DNA of 64,000 bases from Sphingopyxis sp. (GCA_030145715.1 JAIXHQ010000008.1:1-64000); one strand, 5' to 3'. Numbered from the stretch's first letter, positions 21,685 to 31,400 are shown. Notes: a model not told the origin generated them from the sequence alone. Made by a program: numbers and translations.

Positions 21685-22257
21685 TTAGCTGAAGTTCACC
21701 ATCGCATAGAGCATCGGGATCGACAGCAGCGTGTTCGTCCGCGAAAAGATCATCGCGGTCTTTGCCGCCTTTGCCTTGGTCGCATCGTCGGCCTCGACAA
21801 TGCCGAGCGCCTTTTTCTGATTGGGCCAGATCACGAACCAGACGTTGAACGCCATGATGAGGCCGAGCCACATTCCGACGCCGATCAGCTTATAGGGATC
21901 CTGAAGACCCAGCGCAGGCGCCAGATATTTGGCGTGACCGGCGATCGCGATGCCAAGCAGGACGGTAATCAGCGCCGCCCAGCGGAACCAGAACAGGGCG
22001 GCCGGGGCGATATGCTTGCCGACGGCGGGTTTCAGTTCGGCCGGGATTTTCGGCATGGTCGGGATCTGAACGAAATTGAAATAATAGAGCAGGCCGATCC
22101 ACAGCACGCCGAAAAATGTGTGCAGCCAGCGCATGATGGCATTGCCCGCGGCAATCCCGTCCTCGAAATTCTGGCCGTTCAGGCAGAGCATCAATATGAT
22201 GGCGAGTATCAGGCCCGCGCCCAGCACGGCGTGCAGGTTTCCAAAAAATCTGTCCAT
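21685..22257 (-). CDS. PuuD-like (urate hydroxylase N-terminal type) membrane protein
   Basis: A 190-residue protein with about five hydrophobic segments. The pattern MRWLHTFFGVLWIGLLYYFNFVQIP followed by FWFRWAALITVL and the late MAFNVWFVIWPNQKK matches the membrane part of PuuD-type proteins. In characterised PuuD this part is joined to a C-terminal cytochrome c domain and oxidises urate. Here the cytochrome domain is absent and no purine-catabolism genes adjoin, so urate oxidation is doubtful; a conserved haem- or quinone-linked membrane role is possible. ATG at 22255-22257; a longer in-frame N-terminus to 22455 overlaps the yciB gene. Confidence 0.72.
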   Translation of the reverse strand: MDRFFGNLHAVLGAGLILAIILMLCLNGQNFEDGIAAGNAIMRWLHTFFGVLWIGLLYYFNFVQIPTMPKIPAELKPAVGKHIAPAALFWFRWAALITVLLGIAIAGHAKYLAPALGLQDPYKLIGVGMWLGLIMAFNVWFVIWPNQKKALGIVEADDATKAKAAKTAMIFSRTNTLLSIPMLYAMVNFS

Positions 22258-22331
22258 TGCAATTCCCCCTTTTGCCCGGCGCCGTCCGGCCCGGTGCCTC
22301 GACGCTGCTATGCCAGCGTCGGAAGGATCGC

Positions 22332-23003
22332 TCAAGCTTGCTTGTCGGTCGCCTCTTCGGGAACGGCGAGGCCGTTTTTCAGCATCACCGGAACCTGGCT
22401 GAAGGTGAAGAGGAAGGACAAAGCGGTGACGCCCCAGACCTTGATCGTCAACCACAGGTCAAAGCTCATCTGCTTGGCCTGGATCATCTCGTACATCACA
22501 TGATTGGCGATGCCGAGCGCGGCAAAGAACAGCCCCCAGTTGCGCGACAGGAGCAACCAGCCGCGGTCGGTCAGACCCTCCAGCGCCGATTGCAGCAGAT
22601 ATTTGAGCATCGGCCTTTTGAACCAATAGCCGCCCAGCAGCAGCGCGGCGAAGGCGCCATAGATGATCGTCGGCTTCATCACGATGAATTTTTCGTCGTG
22701 GAACCAGATGGTCAGCGCGCCAAAGCCGATGACGAGGATGCTCGACATCCACAGCATCGGCGAAATCTTGCCCAGCTTCCATTTCGACACGGCCATCGCG
22801 ATGATGATCGCGGCCATGAAGGCGACGGTGCCCTTGATCGCCGCGGTGGTCGCGGCAAATGCGCCCTGGCCGCCCGAGGAAAATTTATAGGCCAGGAAAA
22901 AGACCAGCAGAGGCCCGAAATCGATCAGGAAATTGAGCCATCCATGCTTTGCGGGCGGCGGTGCCGGCACAGCTTCGGGACCGGTGGGGAGCATGTCGCT
23001 CAT
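22332..23003 (-). CDS. yciB: septation protein A family inner-membrane protein (YciB/IspZ)
   Basis: A 223-residue protein with five or six membrane segments, starting with a Pro-rich cytoplasmic leader (MSDMLPTGPEAVPAPPPAKH) and then LNFLIDFGPLLVFFLAYKF, the family hallmark. Later hallmarks are KPTIIYGAFAALLLGG, LSRNWGLFFAALGIANH and TIKVWGVTALSFLFTFSQVP. YciB is implicated in envelope integrity and cell division in enterobacteria. Its ATG overlaps the ftsY stop (ATGA), tying it to membrane protein biogenesis genes. The C-terminus ends shortly after the last segment. Confidence 0.92.
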   Translation of the reverse strand: MSDMLPTGPEAVPAPPPAKHGWLNFLIDFGPLLVFFLAYKFSSGGQGAFAATTAAIKGTVAFMAAIIIAMAVSKWKLGKISPMLWMSSILVIGFGALTIWFHDEKFIVMKPTIIYGAFAALLLGGYWFKRPMLKYLLQSALEGLTDRGWLLLSRNWGLFFAALGIANHVMYEMIQAKQMSFDLWLTIKVWGVTALSFLFTFSQVPVMLKNGLAVPEEATDKQA

Positions 23004-23926
23004 CGAATATTTCCTGCAATGATGGCCGCGATCTCGTCCGCATCGAACGGGCGAAGGTCGTCGATCGTTTCGCCGATGCCGATCGCATGGATGGGAAGGC
23101 CGTGACGTTCGGCCGCGGAAACCAGAACGCCGCCGCGCGCGGTGCCGTCCAGCTTGGTCATCACCAGCCCGGTGACGCCCGCGACCTCGCGGAACACGTC
23201 GATCTGGGACAGGGCATTCTGACCCGTGGTCGCATCGAGCACGAGCACCACGTCATGCGGTGCCGCGGGATTCAGTCGGCCCAGCACGCGCTTGATCTTT
23301 GCCAGTTCGTCCATCAGTTCGCGCTTGTTCTGAAGCCGCCCGGCGGTGTCGACGATCAGCACGTCGATGCCGGTCGCCGTCGCCTGCTTCACCGCATCGA
23401 ACACGATCCCGGCGCTGTCGCCGCCCTCTGGTCCCGCCATGATGGGCACGCCCAACCGTTCGGCCCAAATCTTTAACTGGCCAATCGCGGCGGCGCGGAA
23501 AGTGTCGCCGGCGACCAGCATCACGCCATAATCCTGTTCCTGGAACAGATGCGCGAGCTTGGCGATGGTGGTGGTCTTGCCCGACCCGTTGACCCCGATC
23601 ACCAGGATGACCTGCGGGCGCGGAAAGGCATCGATGTCGAGCGGTTCGGCGACCGGGCGCAATACCGTCGCGATTTCGTCGGCAACGATCTTTCGCAATT
23701 CCTCGATTCCGCCAGCGACGGCGTCCCGCCGCGCCGCGAGGCGATCGCGAATGCGACCCGCCATCGCCGGACCAAGGTCCGCCGTAATCAGGGCTTCTTC
23801 GATCCGATCGAGATCGTCTTCGTCGAGCCGCGCCTTTCCCGTCAGCCCGGCAAGATTTTCTCCCAGCCGTTCCGACGTCCGGCGGAACCCGCCGAGAAGC
23901 CGTTCGCTCCAGCTTTTGCCGGTCAT
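23000..23926 (-). CDS. ftsY: signal recognition particle receptor FtsY
   Basis: A 308-residue SRP receptor GTPase that docks Ffh-ribosome complexes at the membrane. It has the N domain (ERLGENLAGLTG ... LDEDDLDRIEEALITAD) and G domain motifs: G1 GVNGSGKTTTIAKLAH, the insertion box DTFRAAAIGQL, DTAGR, TKLDGTARGG and GIGETIDDLRPFD. The acidic A domain of enterobacterial FtsY is nearly absent, as in many alphaproteobacteria. The ATG at 23924-23926 is in frame with the upstream mtaB overlap (ATGA). Its partner ffh lies 4 kb away on the other strand. Confidence 0.97.
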   Translation of the reverse strand: MTGKSWSERLLGGFRRTSERLGENLAGLTGKARLDEDDLDRIEEALITADLGPAMAGRIRDRLAARRDAVAGGIEELRKIVADEIATVLRPVAEPLDIDAFPRPQVILVIGVNGSGKTTTIAKLAHLFQEQDYGVMLVAGDTFRAAAIGQLKIWAERLGVPIMAGPEGGDSAGIVFDAVKQATATGIDVLIVDTAGRLQNKRELMDELAKIKRVLGRLNPAAPHDVVLVLDATTGQNALSQIDVFREVAGVTGLVMTKLDGTARGGVLVSAAERHGLPIHAIGIGETIDDLRPFDADEIAAIIAGNIR

Positions 23927-25260
23927 GCGGCAATGTCCTTTTCTTCTATCCGGGTGGCGATCATCCGGTCGCCGTCGCGTGCTGTCAGGCGCACGTCCAT
24001 GATCGTGCCGGGGGCGGTGGGCGCGGTCAGCGTCAAGGCCGCAAAATTTTCGGCATGGCCGGTCAAGCCGTCGCGTTCGACCAGCATCGATGCCGTGCCG
24101 CCCAACTGCCTGTCCATCCAGCGATGCCGCTGCCGCGCATTGGCTTCGCGAAGCAACGCCGCGCGTTCGCGCGCGATGGCGCGGCCAACCTGCGGCATCC
24201 GTGCGGCGGCGGTTCCGGCCCGTGGGCTGTAGGGAAAGATATGCCCGAAAATGATGCCGCAATCATCGATCAACGCCAGCGAGTTGGCGAACATGGCGGC
24301 GTCCTCGGTCGGAAAGCCGGCAATCAGGTCGGCGCCGATTGCAATGGCCGGCCGGGCCGTTTTCAACCGGTCGACCAGGCGAACGGTGTCGGCGCGGCGA
24401 TGACGCCGTTTCATGCGCGTCAGCACCATGTCGTCGCCCGCCTGTAGCGACAGGTGGACGTGCGGCATAATGCGCCTTTCCTGTGTCAGAAGCGCGAACA
24501 GCGCGTCGTCGATCCGGTTTGGATCGAGTGAGGAGAGGCGAAGGCGCTCGATCGGCAGCGTGAGCAAAGTTTCGACCAGCGCGGCAAGCCCCGTGCCGCT
24601 GTCGTCGCCATAGCTTGCGAGGTCAACCCCGGTCAGGACGATCTCGCGCTGGCCGCGGTCGATCGCCGTCCGGGCGGCGGCGACGACCGCTTCGATACTT
24701 GCCGACCGCGCCGTTCCGCGCGCCAGCACCGTCGCGCAAAAGGTGCAACTGTGCGAGCAGCCGGTCTGGACGCCCAGAAAGGCGCGCGCGTGATCGGCGC
24801 CGGACAGGGCTGGGGCGTAGGCTGTCGCTGTCGCTGTCGTCGAGGCGTGGGTGCGGCCCCGCGATGGCGGGAGGCTATTACCGGCGCGGGCCACGTCCGA
24901 TCCATCGGCGATGGATATTCGCGTTCGGGGGGAAGCCGTCGGCTTTGGTTGATAGCTGGCTGTCAGCCTTTTTGCATCATTCGCCACCACGCGCGCGCCC
25001 ATCGCTTCGAATGCATCGCGTTCCAGTTCCGCGGCGCAGCCGGTGACGACGACCTCTGCCTCCGGCCGTTCGCGCAGCGCGCGGCGCACCGCCTGTCGCG
25101 CCTGGCGCACCGCCTCGTCCGTCACGGCGCAACTGTTGAAGACGATGGTATCGCTGGCGCCGGCCGCCGCAACGGCCGATCGGATGGATTCGCCTTCGGC
25201 GATATTCAGCCGACATCCGAAATTGACGACCTGTTGCGGGCCGACCAGTGTTGCGCTCAT
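23923..25260 (-). CDS. mtaB: MiaB-like tRNA methylthiotransferase (MtaB family)
   Basis: A 445-residue radical-SAM enzyme that converts t6A37 to ms2t6A37 in tRNA if it is true MtaB. The N-terminal UPF0004 cysteines are visible (NFGCRLN, NSCAVT, TGCAAE), the radical SAM cluster motif is CSHSCTFC, and downstream are LTGVDLASYG and RLRLSSLDPNRI. The TRAM domain forms the last 60 residues. An insertion of about 40 low-complexity residues (SLPPSRGRTHASTTATAT) lies before the radical SAM core. Overlaps by ATGA with dapF upstream and ftsY downstream. Confidence 0.93.
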   Translation of the reverse strand: MSATLVGPQQVVNFGCRLNIAEGESIRSAVAAAGASDTIVFNSCAVTDEAVRQARQAVRRALRERPEAEVVVTGCAAELERDAFEAMGARVVANDAKRLTASYQPKPTASPRTRISIADGSDVARAGNSLPPSRGRTHASTTATATAYAPALSGADHARAFLGVQTGCSHSCTFCATVLARGTARSASIEAVVAAARTAIDRGQREIVLTGVDLASYGDDSGTGLAALVETLLTLPIERLRLSSLDPNRIDDALFALLTQERRIMPHVHLSLQAGDDMVLTRMKRRHRRADTVRLVDRLKTARPAIAIGADLIAGFPTEDAAMFANSLALIDDCGIIFGHIFPYSPRAGTAAARMPQVGRAIARERAALLREANARQRHRWMDRQLGGTASMLVERDGLTGHAENFAALTLTAPTAPGTIMDVRLTARDGDRMIATRIEEKDIAA

Positions 25261-26063
25261 CCGAACTGGGTCCAGTCGGTCTCGCCTTCGTAAACGCGGG
25301 TCGCGGCGCCGCTCATGACGATCGGTTCGCCCGGTGCCCAGCGGATGACAAGGTCGCCGCCGGGCAGCGATATGGTGACGGGGGACGCGACCAGCCCGGC
25401 GCGGATCGCGGCAACCGCGGTGGCGCACGCGCCCGTGCCGCAGGCCTGCGTCAATCCGACGCCGCGTTCCCATACCCGCAACTGCAACTGGTTTTCGCCA
25501 TCGAGGCTCGCGACATTGACATTGACGCGCTCCGGAAACAGCGGATCGGTTTCGATCCGCGGGCCGAGTTCGTCGAGTGCGACGGCGTCAGCCTCTGGCA
25601 CGAAAAAGACGATGTGGGGATTGCCGACATTGACCGCGGCGCCATGTTCCAGTTCGTCCCACGCGACGGGCATGTCGCGCGTGTCCATCGGCATGGCGAG
25701 CGGGATATGCTCCCAATCGAAGACGGGTTCGCCCAGCACCACTTCGGCGCCGCCATCGGCCGGCGTCACGCGCAACATGCCGCCCAGCGTTTCGATGACC
25801 GCGGGCTTGCCGATCAGCGTCGCGACGCAGCGCGTTGCATTGCCGCACGCCTCCACCTCGCTACCATCGGCGTTGAAGATCCGCATCTTTACGTCCGCGT
25901 TCCCCGACGGTTCGAGCAGGATCAACTGGTCGCAGCCGATGCCGTGGTGCCGGTCGGCGATGGCATGCGCGCGCGCGGGCGTCATGATGACGGCATGGTC
26001 GCGCGCGTCGATGACGACAAAGTCGTTGCCGAGGCCATGCATCTTGGTGAAGCGATCCGCCAT
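25257..26063 (-). CDS. dapF: diaminopimelate epimerase
   Basis: A 268-residue enzyme that converts LL- to meso-diaminopimelate for lysine and peptidoglycan. It begins with FTKMHGLGNDFVVIDA, and both catalytic cysteines are visible in EACGNATRC and QACGTGACA. Length is normal. ATG at 26061-26063; the stop overlaps the mtaB start (ATGA). The order dapF-mtaB-ftsY-yciB is a translationally coupled operon read leftward. Confidence 0.97.
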   Translation of the reverse strand: MADRFTKMHGLGNDFVVIDARDHAVIMTPARAHAIADRHHGIGCDQLILLEPSGNADVKMRIFNADGSEVEACGNATRCVATLIGKPAVIETLGGMLRVTPADGGAEVVLGEPVFDWEHIPLAMPMDTRDMPVAWDELEHGAAVNVGNPHIVFFVPEADAVALDELGPRIETDPLFPERVNVNVASLDGENQLQLRVWERGVGLTQACGTGACATAVAAIRAGLVASPVTISLPGGDLVIRWAPGEPIVMSGAATRVYEGETDWTQFG

Positions 26064-26113
26064 AGCCGCGCATGTAGGGGCGCGGCGCGGGGAAGTCTAG
26101 CGATGTGGCGGTG

Positions 26114-27742
26114 TCAGGCGGTCTTGCGCAGCGGTTCGGCCTGGCCCGCAGAGATTTCCGGCAGAGGCGGTCCGGCGCGGAGCAACCCGCGATCGGCGAG
26201 CAGTTGTTCGGTGTCGGCGGCCGACGCCGCGCGGCCGAAATGCCAGCCCTGACCCTTGGAGCATCCGAGCCGGGTGAGTTCGATCGCCGTCGCCTCATCC
26301 TCGACGCCCTCGGCGGTGATCGGCATCGCCAGGCTTTCGCCCAGCCGCACGATCGCGACGACGATGGCCTGTGCATCGGCGCTGCCATGCATGGCGGAGA
26401 TAAAGCTGCGGTCGATCTTGATGCGATCGAACGGCAGCGCGCGCAGGTGCGACAGGGAGCTATAGCCAGTGCCGAAATCGTCGAGGCTGAGCGACACGCC
26501 CTGATTTTTCAGGCTGGTGACGATCGAGCGGACGAGCGGCAGATTTTCGAACAGCGAGCTTTCGGTAATCTCGACTTCGAGCTGGCTGGCGGGAAATCCG
26601 ACTTCGATCAGCAGCTTGGTCAGTTTCTGGCTGAACCACGGGTCTTTCAACTGCCGCGGCGAGATATTGACCGCCAGCATGATCGACGGGTCCCATCGCT
26701 TCGCGGCCTCCATCGCCTGACGGATGACGCGCAGCGACAATTCGCCGATCAGGCCGCTTTCTTCGGCAACCGGGATAAAGCGTTCGGGTGCGATCAAGCC
26801 ATGTTCGGGCGATTCCCAGCGCATCAGCATCTCGAACCCGATCAGCCGCCCGCTGGCGATGTCGACCTGGGGTTCGAAATGCGGAACAAATTCGCCGCGC
26901 GGCATACCTTCGCGGATGCCGGTTTCGATCTGGTTGCGCATCTGCACCGCCATTTCCATTCCGGCCTCGAACCAGATGTGGCGATTCCGGCCCTCGTCCT
27001 TGCAATGATACATGGCGATGTCGGCCTGGCGCACCATGGTTTCCATCGTCGTGCCGGCATCGGTGGCGAGCGATATTCCCAGCGAGGCGCCGATCCGAAT
27101 ATGCTGTCCCTCATGGACGACCGAATTGTCGAGCGCGGCGACCAGTTCGGCGGCGATGGCGTCGATACTGGGTTTGGCGGCGGGTTCGAAAACCAGCATC
27201 GCCACGAACTCATCGCCGCCCAACCGCGCCTTTGCGGCGTTCGGCGGCAGGATGGCCGATATGCGATCGGCAGCGACCTGTAGCACCCGATCGCCAGCGA
27301 CATGGCCATGAATGTCGTTGACGGTCTTGAAATGATCGAGGTCGAGCAGGAACAGCGCGACCTGGCGTTTTTCGGCCATGGCGCTCGCGATCTGTTGTTG
27401 CCCCGTCGCGAACAGCGACCGGCGGTTGAGAAATCCCGTCAGCGGATCGGTGTCGGCCAGGTATCGGGCGCGCTGTTCGGCTTCGGTGCGTTCGCGGATT
27501 TCGCGGTTGAGGTCTTCGTAGCGCCGCCAGCCGAACAGGATCAGCGCGACATTGAGCACCAGCGCCGCGGCCAGCGCCCGGTCCGGTCCGCCGCCTATCC
27601 CGCTGAACGTGTTGACGATCGCTTGCATGACACTGCTGCCCGTTCCAACGAACAGCAGAATTGCGGCGACAACGATGCCGCCGGCCAGAATGTCACGTTT
27701 GGCGCCTTCGCTGCGGTCCTGCTGCTTAGACGTCGTTGTCAT
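26114..27742 (-). CDS. membrane-bound GGDEF-EAL c-di-GMP turnover protein
   Basis: A 542-residue protein with two N-terminal membrane segments (about 22-40 and 57-73), a GGDEF domain and a C-terminal EAL domain. The GGDEF core is LGGDEFVAM and the DLDHFKTVND metal site is present, so cyclase activity is possible; I see no RxxD inhibitory site at the usual place. The EAL signature reads FEMLMRW in place of EAL, but later residues (NISPRQL, EITESSLF, LDDFGTGYSSL, KIDRSF, EGVEDE) are kept. The phosphodiesterase half may be active or altered. ATG at 27740-27742; 50 bp from dapF and on the same strand. Confidence 0.92.
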   Translation of the reverse strand: MTTTSKQQDRSEGAKRDILAGGIVVAAILLFVGTGSSVMQAIVNTFSGIGGGPDRALAAALVLNVALILFGWRRYEDLNREIRERTEAEQRARYLADTDPLTGFLNRRSLFATGQQQIASAMAEKRQVALFLLDLDHFKTVNDIHGHVAGDRVLQVAADRISAILPPNAAKARLGGDEFVAMLVFEPAAKPSIDAIAAELVAALDNSVVHEGQHIRIGASLGISLATDAGTTMETMVRQADIAMYHCKDEGRNRHIWFEAGMEMAVQMRNQIETGIREGMPRGEFVPHFEPQVDIASGRLIGFEMLMRWESPEHGLIAPERFIPVAEESGLIGELSLRVIRQAMEAAKRWDPSIMLAVNISPRQLKDPWFSQKLTKLLIEVGFPASQLEVEITESSLFENLPLVRSIVTSLKNQGVSLSLDDFGTGYSSLSHLRALPFDRIKIDRSFISAMHGSADAQAIVVAIVRLGESLAMPITAEGVEDEATAIELTRLGCSKGQGWHFGRAASAADTEQLLADRGLLRAGPPLPEISAGQAEPLRKTA

Positions 27743-27989
27743 ATGAATTTCCCCACCATTGCGTCCGTAATGCGCGCAGAGCGGTGAAATTTGCGTTAAG
27801 TGGCGGTCGCGGGGGCCGCTTGCCAATATAGGCGGAAATGTGTAAAGGCCACGGCGTCCGCGCGCATATTGCGCACGGGCATATCGATGTCCGCGACGGA
27901 AAGTCTGTCCACGGATAGCCGCTGGTTGGCGAGGTTTCGCTCACCGGCGTCTTTTGCGTTGCGGGCGTCGTAACAAGGATTTGAGGCGC

Positions 27990-29432
27990 ATGTTCGACAG
28001 TCTGAGCAATCGGCTTGGCGATGTTTTCGGGAAGCTCCGCGGTCGCGGCGCGCTGACCGAGGCTGACGTGCGCGCCGCGATGCGCGAGGTGCGAATCGCG
28101 CTGCTGGAAGCCGACGTGGCGCTGCCCGTCGTGCGCAGCTTTGTCGATCAGGTCACGGACCTGGCGATCGGCGCCAATGTCCTGCGGTCGGTCACGCCGG
28201 GGCAGCAGGTGGTCAAGATCGTCAGCGACGCGCTGACCGAGATGCTCGGCTCCGAAACCGCCGAACTCGACCTTGCCGTCACTCCGCCCGCGGTCATCAT
28301 GATGGTCGGCCTTCAGGGGTCGGGCAAGACGACGACGACCGCGAAGATCGCGAAGCGGCTGAAGGACAAGGAGCGCAAGAAGGTGCTGATGGCGTCGCTG
28401 GACGTCAATCGCCCCGCCGCGCAGGAACAGCTTGCGGTCCTTGGTCAGCAGATCGACGTCGCGACGCTGCCGATCATTTCGGGCCAGCAGCCGGTCGAAA
28501 TCGCACAGCGCGCCATGCAGGCGGCCAAGCTTCAGGGCTATGACGTCCTGATGCTCGACACCGCGGGCCGCCTTCACGTCGATCAGCAGTTGATGGACGA
28601 GATGCAGGCGGTGTCGCGCACGGCCAGCCCCGCCGAAACCCTGCTCGTCGTCGACAGCCTGACCGGGCAGGACGCGGTGCAGGTCGCGCAACGCTTTACC
28701 GATCAGGTGCCGCTCACCGGCGTCGTTCTGACCCGCATGGACGGCGATGCGCGCGGGGGTGCCGCGCTGTCGATGCGCGCCGTCACCGGCAAGCCGATCA
28801 AGTTCGCGGGCACGGGTGAAAAGCTCGACGGGCTGGAACTGTTTCAGCCGGCGCGGATCGCGGGCCGCATCCTTGGCATGGGCGATGTCGTCAGCCTCGT
28901 CGAACGGGCGGCCGAGACGATCCAGGCCGAAGAGGCCGAAGCGATGGCGGCCAAGATGGCCAAGGGCCAGTTCGACCTCAACGACCTGCGCACGCAGCTC
29001 AACCAGATGCGCCGCATGGGCGGCATCGGCGCGCTGGCGGGGATGATTCCGGGGATCAAGAAGGCGCAGGCGCAGATGGCCGCGGGCGGCGCCGACGACA
29101 AGATGCTCGTCCATTTCGACGCGATCATGGGGTCGATGACCCCCAAGGAACGCGCAAAGCCCGAAATCCTGACCGCGAAGCGCAAGATCCGCATCGCCAA
29201 TGGATCGGGAACGACGGTGCAGCAGGTCAACAAGGTGCTGAAGATGCACCAGGAAATGGCCAGCGCGATGAAAAAGATCCGCAAGATGGGCGGGCTCAAG
29301 GGCCTGGGCGCGTTGTTCGGCAAGGGCGGCGGCATTCCCGGAATGGGCGGAATGGGCGGCGGCCTGCCCGGCCTTGGCGGGGGTGGATCGATCCCGCCCG
29401 AACTCGCCAATCTGATGAAAAAAAAGAAGTGA
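27990..29432 (+). CDS. ffh: signal recognition particle protein Ffh
   Basis: A 480-residue SRP GTPase that binds 4.5S RNA and signal sequences. NG domain: MFDSLSNRLGDVFGKLRGRG, then GLQGSGKTTTTAKIAKRL, DVNRPAAQEQL, DTAGRLH, TRMDGDARGGAAL. The Met-rich M domain contains IANGSGTTVQQVNKVLK and MKKIRKMGGLKG. It ends in a Gly/Met-rich tail and four Lys. ATG at 27990 starts at the conserved N-terminus; the preceding 247 bp hold its promoter. First gene of the ribosome-biogenesis operon. Confidence 0.98.
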   Translation: MFDSLSNRLGDVFGKLRGRGALTEADVRAAMREVRIALLEADVALPVVRSFVDQVTDLAIGANVLRSVTPGQQVVKIVSDALTEMLGSETAELDLAVTPPAVIMMVGLQGSGKTTTTAKIAKRLKDKERKKVLMASLDVNRPAAQEQLAVLGQQIDVATLPIISGQQPVEIAQRAMQAAKLQGYDVLMLDTAGRLHVDQQLMDEMQAVSRTASPAETLLVVDSLTGQDAVQVAQRFTDQVPLTGVVLTRMDGDARGGAALSMRAVTGKPIKFAGTGEKLDGLELFQPARIAGRILGMGDVVSLVERAAETIQAEEAEAMAAKMAKGQFDLNDLRTQLNQMRRMGGIGALAGMIPGIKKAQAQMAAGGADDKMLVHFDAIMGSMTPKERAKPEILTAKRKIRIANGSGTTVQQVNKVLKMHQEMASAMKKIRKMGGLKGLGALFGKGGGIPGMGGMGGGLPGLGGGGSIPPELANLMKKKK

Positions 29433-29473
29433 TTACACCGGAATTTGAACGTTAAACTCTGAAGGAAAATATC

Positions 29474-30130
29474 ATGGCAACCTCCATTCGCCTCGCACGC
29501 GGCGGTTCGAAAAAGCGTCCCTATTACAAGATCGTCGTCGCTGACTCGCGCAGCCCGCGCGACGGCCGCTTCATCGAACGGATCGGCAGCTACAACCCGC
29601 TGCTCGCCAAGGACAATCCCGAGCGCGTGAAGCTTGACGCCGACCGTGCGAAGCATTGGGTTTCGGTTGGCGCGCAGCCGACCGACCGCGTCGCCCGCTT
29701 CCTCGACGCCGCTGGTGTCCTTGAGCGCGCCGCCCGCAACAACCCGAACAAGGGTGTCCCCGGCGAAAAGGCCAAGGAACGCGCCGAGGAAAAGGCTCAG
29801 AAGATCGCTGACGCCGAAGAAGCCGCAGCAGCCGCTGCCGCCGCTCCGGAACCGGAACCGGAAGCTGTCGAAGAAGCACCGGCCGCTGAAGAAGCTGCCG
29901 CTCCCGAAGCCGCTGAATCGCCCGCCGCTGAGGCCGCTGAATCGGATGCAACCGGTTCGGTGAAGAGCGAAGAAACCGCCGAAGCCGTCGCCGAAGCCGT
30001 CGCCGACGAAACCCCGGCCGACGCGACCGCTGCCGATGCGACCGCCATGGCCGAACAGGCCGCCGAAGGTGGCCCGGTCGAAGACGCGCCCGCTGCTGAA
30101 GAAGCCGGCGAAGAAAAGGCCGAAGGCTAA
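29474..30130 (+). CDS. rpsP: 30S ribosomal protein S16 with long acidic C-terminal extension
   Basis: Residues 1-80 are ordinary S16 ([38 protein letters not shown]), a primary-binding protein of the small subunit. The gene continues to 218 residues, where most S16 proteins end at 80-90. Beyond residue 100 the sequence is a Lys/Glu helix and then more than 90 residues of Ala, Glu and Pro repeats ([20 protein letters not shown]). Alphaproteobacterial S16 is often extended, though this tail is at the long end (family knowledge). AAGGA precedes the ATG. Fourth bases of the repeats are codon-uniform (GCC/GAA), suggesting slippage-driven growth. Confidence 0.96.
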   Translation: MATSIRLARGGSKKRPYYKIVVADSRSPRDGRFIERIGSYNPLLAKDNPERVKLDADRAKHWVSVGAQPTDRVARFLDAAGVLERAARNNPNKGVPGEKAKERAEEKAQKIADAEEAAAAAAAAPEPEPEAVEEAPAAEEAAAPEAAESPAAEAAESDATGSVKSEETAEAVAEAVADETPADATAADATAMAEQAAEGGPVEDAPAAEEAGEEKAEG

Positions 30131-30133
30131 ACC

Positions 30134-30643
30134 TTGGCCGACGCGAGCCGCCCCGTCACCCTTGCCGCCATCGCGGGCGCGCACGGGGTGCGGGGCGAGG
30201 TGCGCCTTAAACTTTTTGGCGAAGGCGCGGAGGCTCTCCGCGCCTTTTCCCTTTTCGACGCGGGCGATCGGCGCCTGACGCTGAAATCCGTTCGTCCGGC
30301 CAATCAGGGCGCGGTCGCGACGTTCGCCGAAATAGCCGATCGCAGCGCCGCGGAGGCGTTGCGCGGCGTCCTGCTGACCGTTCCGCGATCATCGCTGCCG
30401 CCGTTGCCGGACGGCGAATATTATCACCACGACCTGCTCGGCCTGCCATGCGTATCGACCGACGGCAGCGCGATCGGTGACGTCGTCGCGGTCGAGAATT
30501 TCGGGGCGGGCGATATTCTGGAAATCGAGAAACCGGCCGTGGCGGGCAAGAAGCCGCAGCGGTTCATGGTGCCGATGACCGCGCGGGCGGTGCCGACATG
30601 GGACGCCGATCGCATCGTCATCGACGCGGCTTTCGTCGAGTAA
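30134..30643 (+). CDS. rimM: 16S rRNA processing protein RimM
   Basis: A 169-residue assembly factor that binds S19 and helps mature the 30S head. N-terminal domain: [23 protein letters not shown]-barrel part: [16 protein letters not shown] and [15 protein letters not shown]. Start is a TTG at 30134, three bases after the rpsP stop, reading [13 protein letters not shown]. No other initiation codon fits this close to the conserved N-terminus. Tight spacing with rpsP and trmD (14 bp) shows co-transcription. Confidence 0.95.
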   Translation: MADASRPVTLAAIAGAHGVRGEVRLKLFGEGAEALRAFSLFDAGDRRLTLKSVRPANQGAVATFAEIADRSAAEALRGVLLTVPRSSLPPLPDGEYYHHDLLGLPCVSTDGSAIGDVVAVENFGAGDILEIEKPAVAGKKPQRFMVPMTARAVPTWDADRIVIDAAFVE

Positions 30644-30657
30644 AGGCGGCCGTCGTC

Positions 30658-31395
30658 ATGACCTTTACCGCCGTTCCCCTGACGCTTTATCCCGACATGT
30701 TTCCCGGCCCGCTGGGGCACAGCATGGCGGGGCGCGCGCTCGAAAGCGGGACGTGGCACTGTGCGCCGGTGCAGATACGGGATTTCGCGACCGACAGGCA
30801 TCGCACCGTCGACGACACGCCGGCGGGCGGCGGCGCGGGAATGGTCCTGAAGGCCGATGTGCTGGGATCCGCGATCGACCATGCGATGGCCGCGCATCCG
30901 GACTTGCCGGTCCTGGCGATGACACCGCGCGGAACGCCGATCACGCAGGGGCGCGTGCGCCAGCTTTCGGCCGGCCCCGGCGCCATCATCCTGTGCGGCC
31001 GGTTCGAGGGTTTCGACGAACGGATCTTTGACGCGCGGCCCATCGAGCAAGTGTCGATGGGCGACATCATATTGTCGGGAGGAGAGATGGGCGCGCTCCT
31101 CCTCCTCGACGCTTGCATTCGGCTGCTTCCCGGCGTAATGGGCGCGGCTTCAAGCGGAGATGACGAATCGTTCGAAAACGGTTTGCTCGAATATCCGCAC
31201 TATACCCGGCCCGTCACATGGGAAGGGCGCACGATCCCCGAAGTGCTGCGATCGGGGGATCATGCGAAGATCGCGGCCTGGCGGAAACAACAGGCGGCGG
31301 ATCATACACGGTTACGCAGGCCGGACCTTTGGGAGCGCCATGAGGGCGCTCGGGACCGACCTGCCTCTGGCGCGCGGCGAAAAGAAAAGGACTAG
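30658..31395 (+). CDS. trmD: tRNA (guanine-N1)-methyltransferase TrmD
   Basis: A 245-residue SPOUT enzyme that makes m1G37 in tRNA and so prevents frameshifting. Start region [20 protein letters not shown]; knot region [31 protein letters not shown] and [17 protein letters not shown]. The C-terminal DNA-binding-like domain ends GARRKEKD. The ATG at 30658 lies 14 bp past rimM; an in-frame extension overlaps rimM and is not used. Confidence 0.97.
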   Translation: MTFTAVPLTLYPDMFPGPLGHSMAGRALESGTWHCAPVQIRDFATDRHRTVDDTPAGGGAGMVLKADVLGSAIDHAMAAHPDLPVLAMTPRGTPITQGRVRQLSAGPGAIILCGRFEGFDERIFDARPIEQVSMGDIILSGGEMGALLLLDACIRLLPGVMGAASSGDDESFENGLLEYPHYTRPVTWEGRTIPEVLRSGDHAKIAAWRKQQAADHTRLRRPDLWERHEGARDRPASGARRKEKD

Positions 31396-31400
31396 GGGAC

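Noticed and set aside
27726-29249. A 507-codon minus-strand frame opposite ffh
   Set aside because: Its translation is Arg/His/Leu-rich low-complexity, typical of antisense of a GC-rich gene; ffh is unambiguous.
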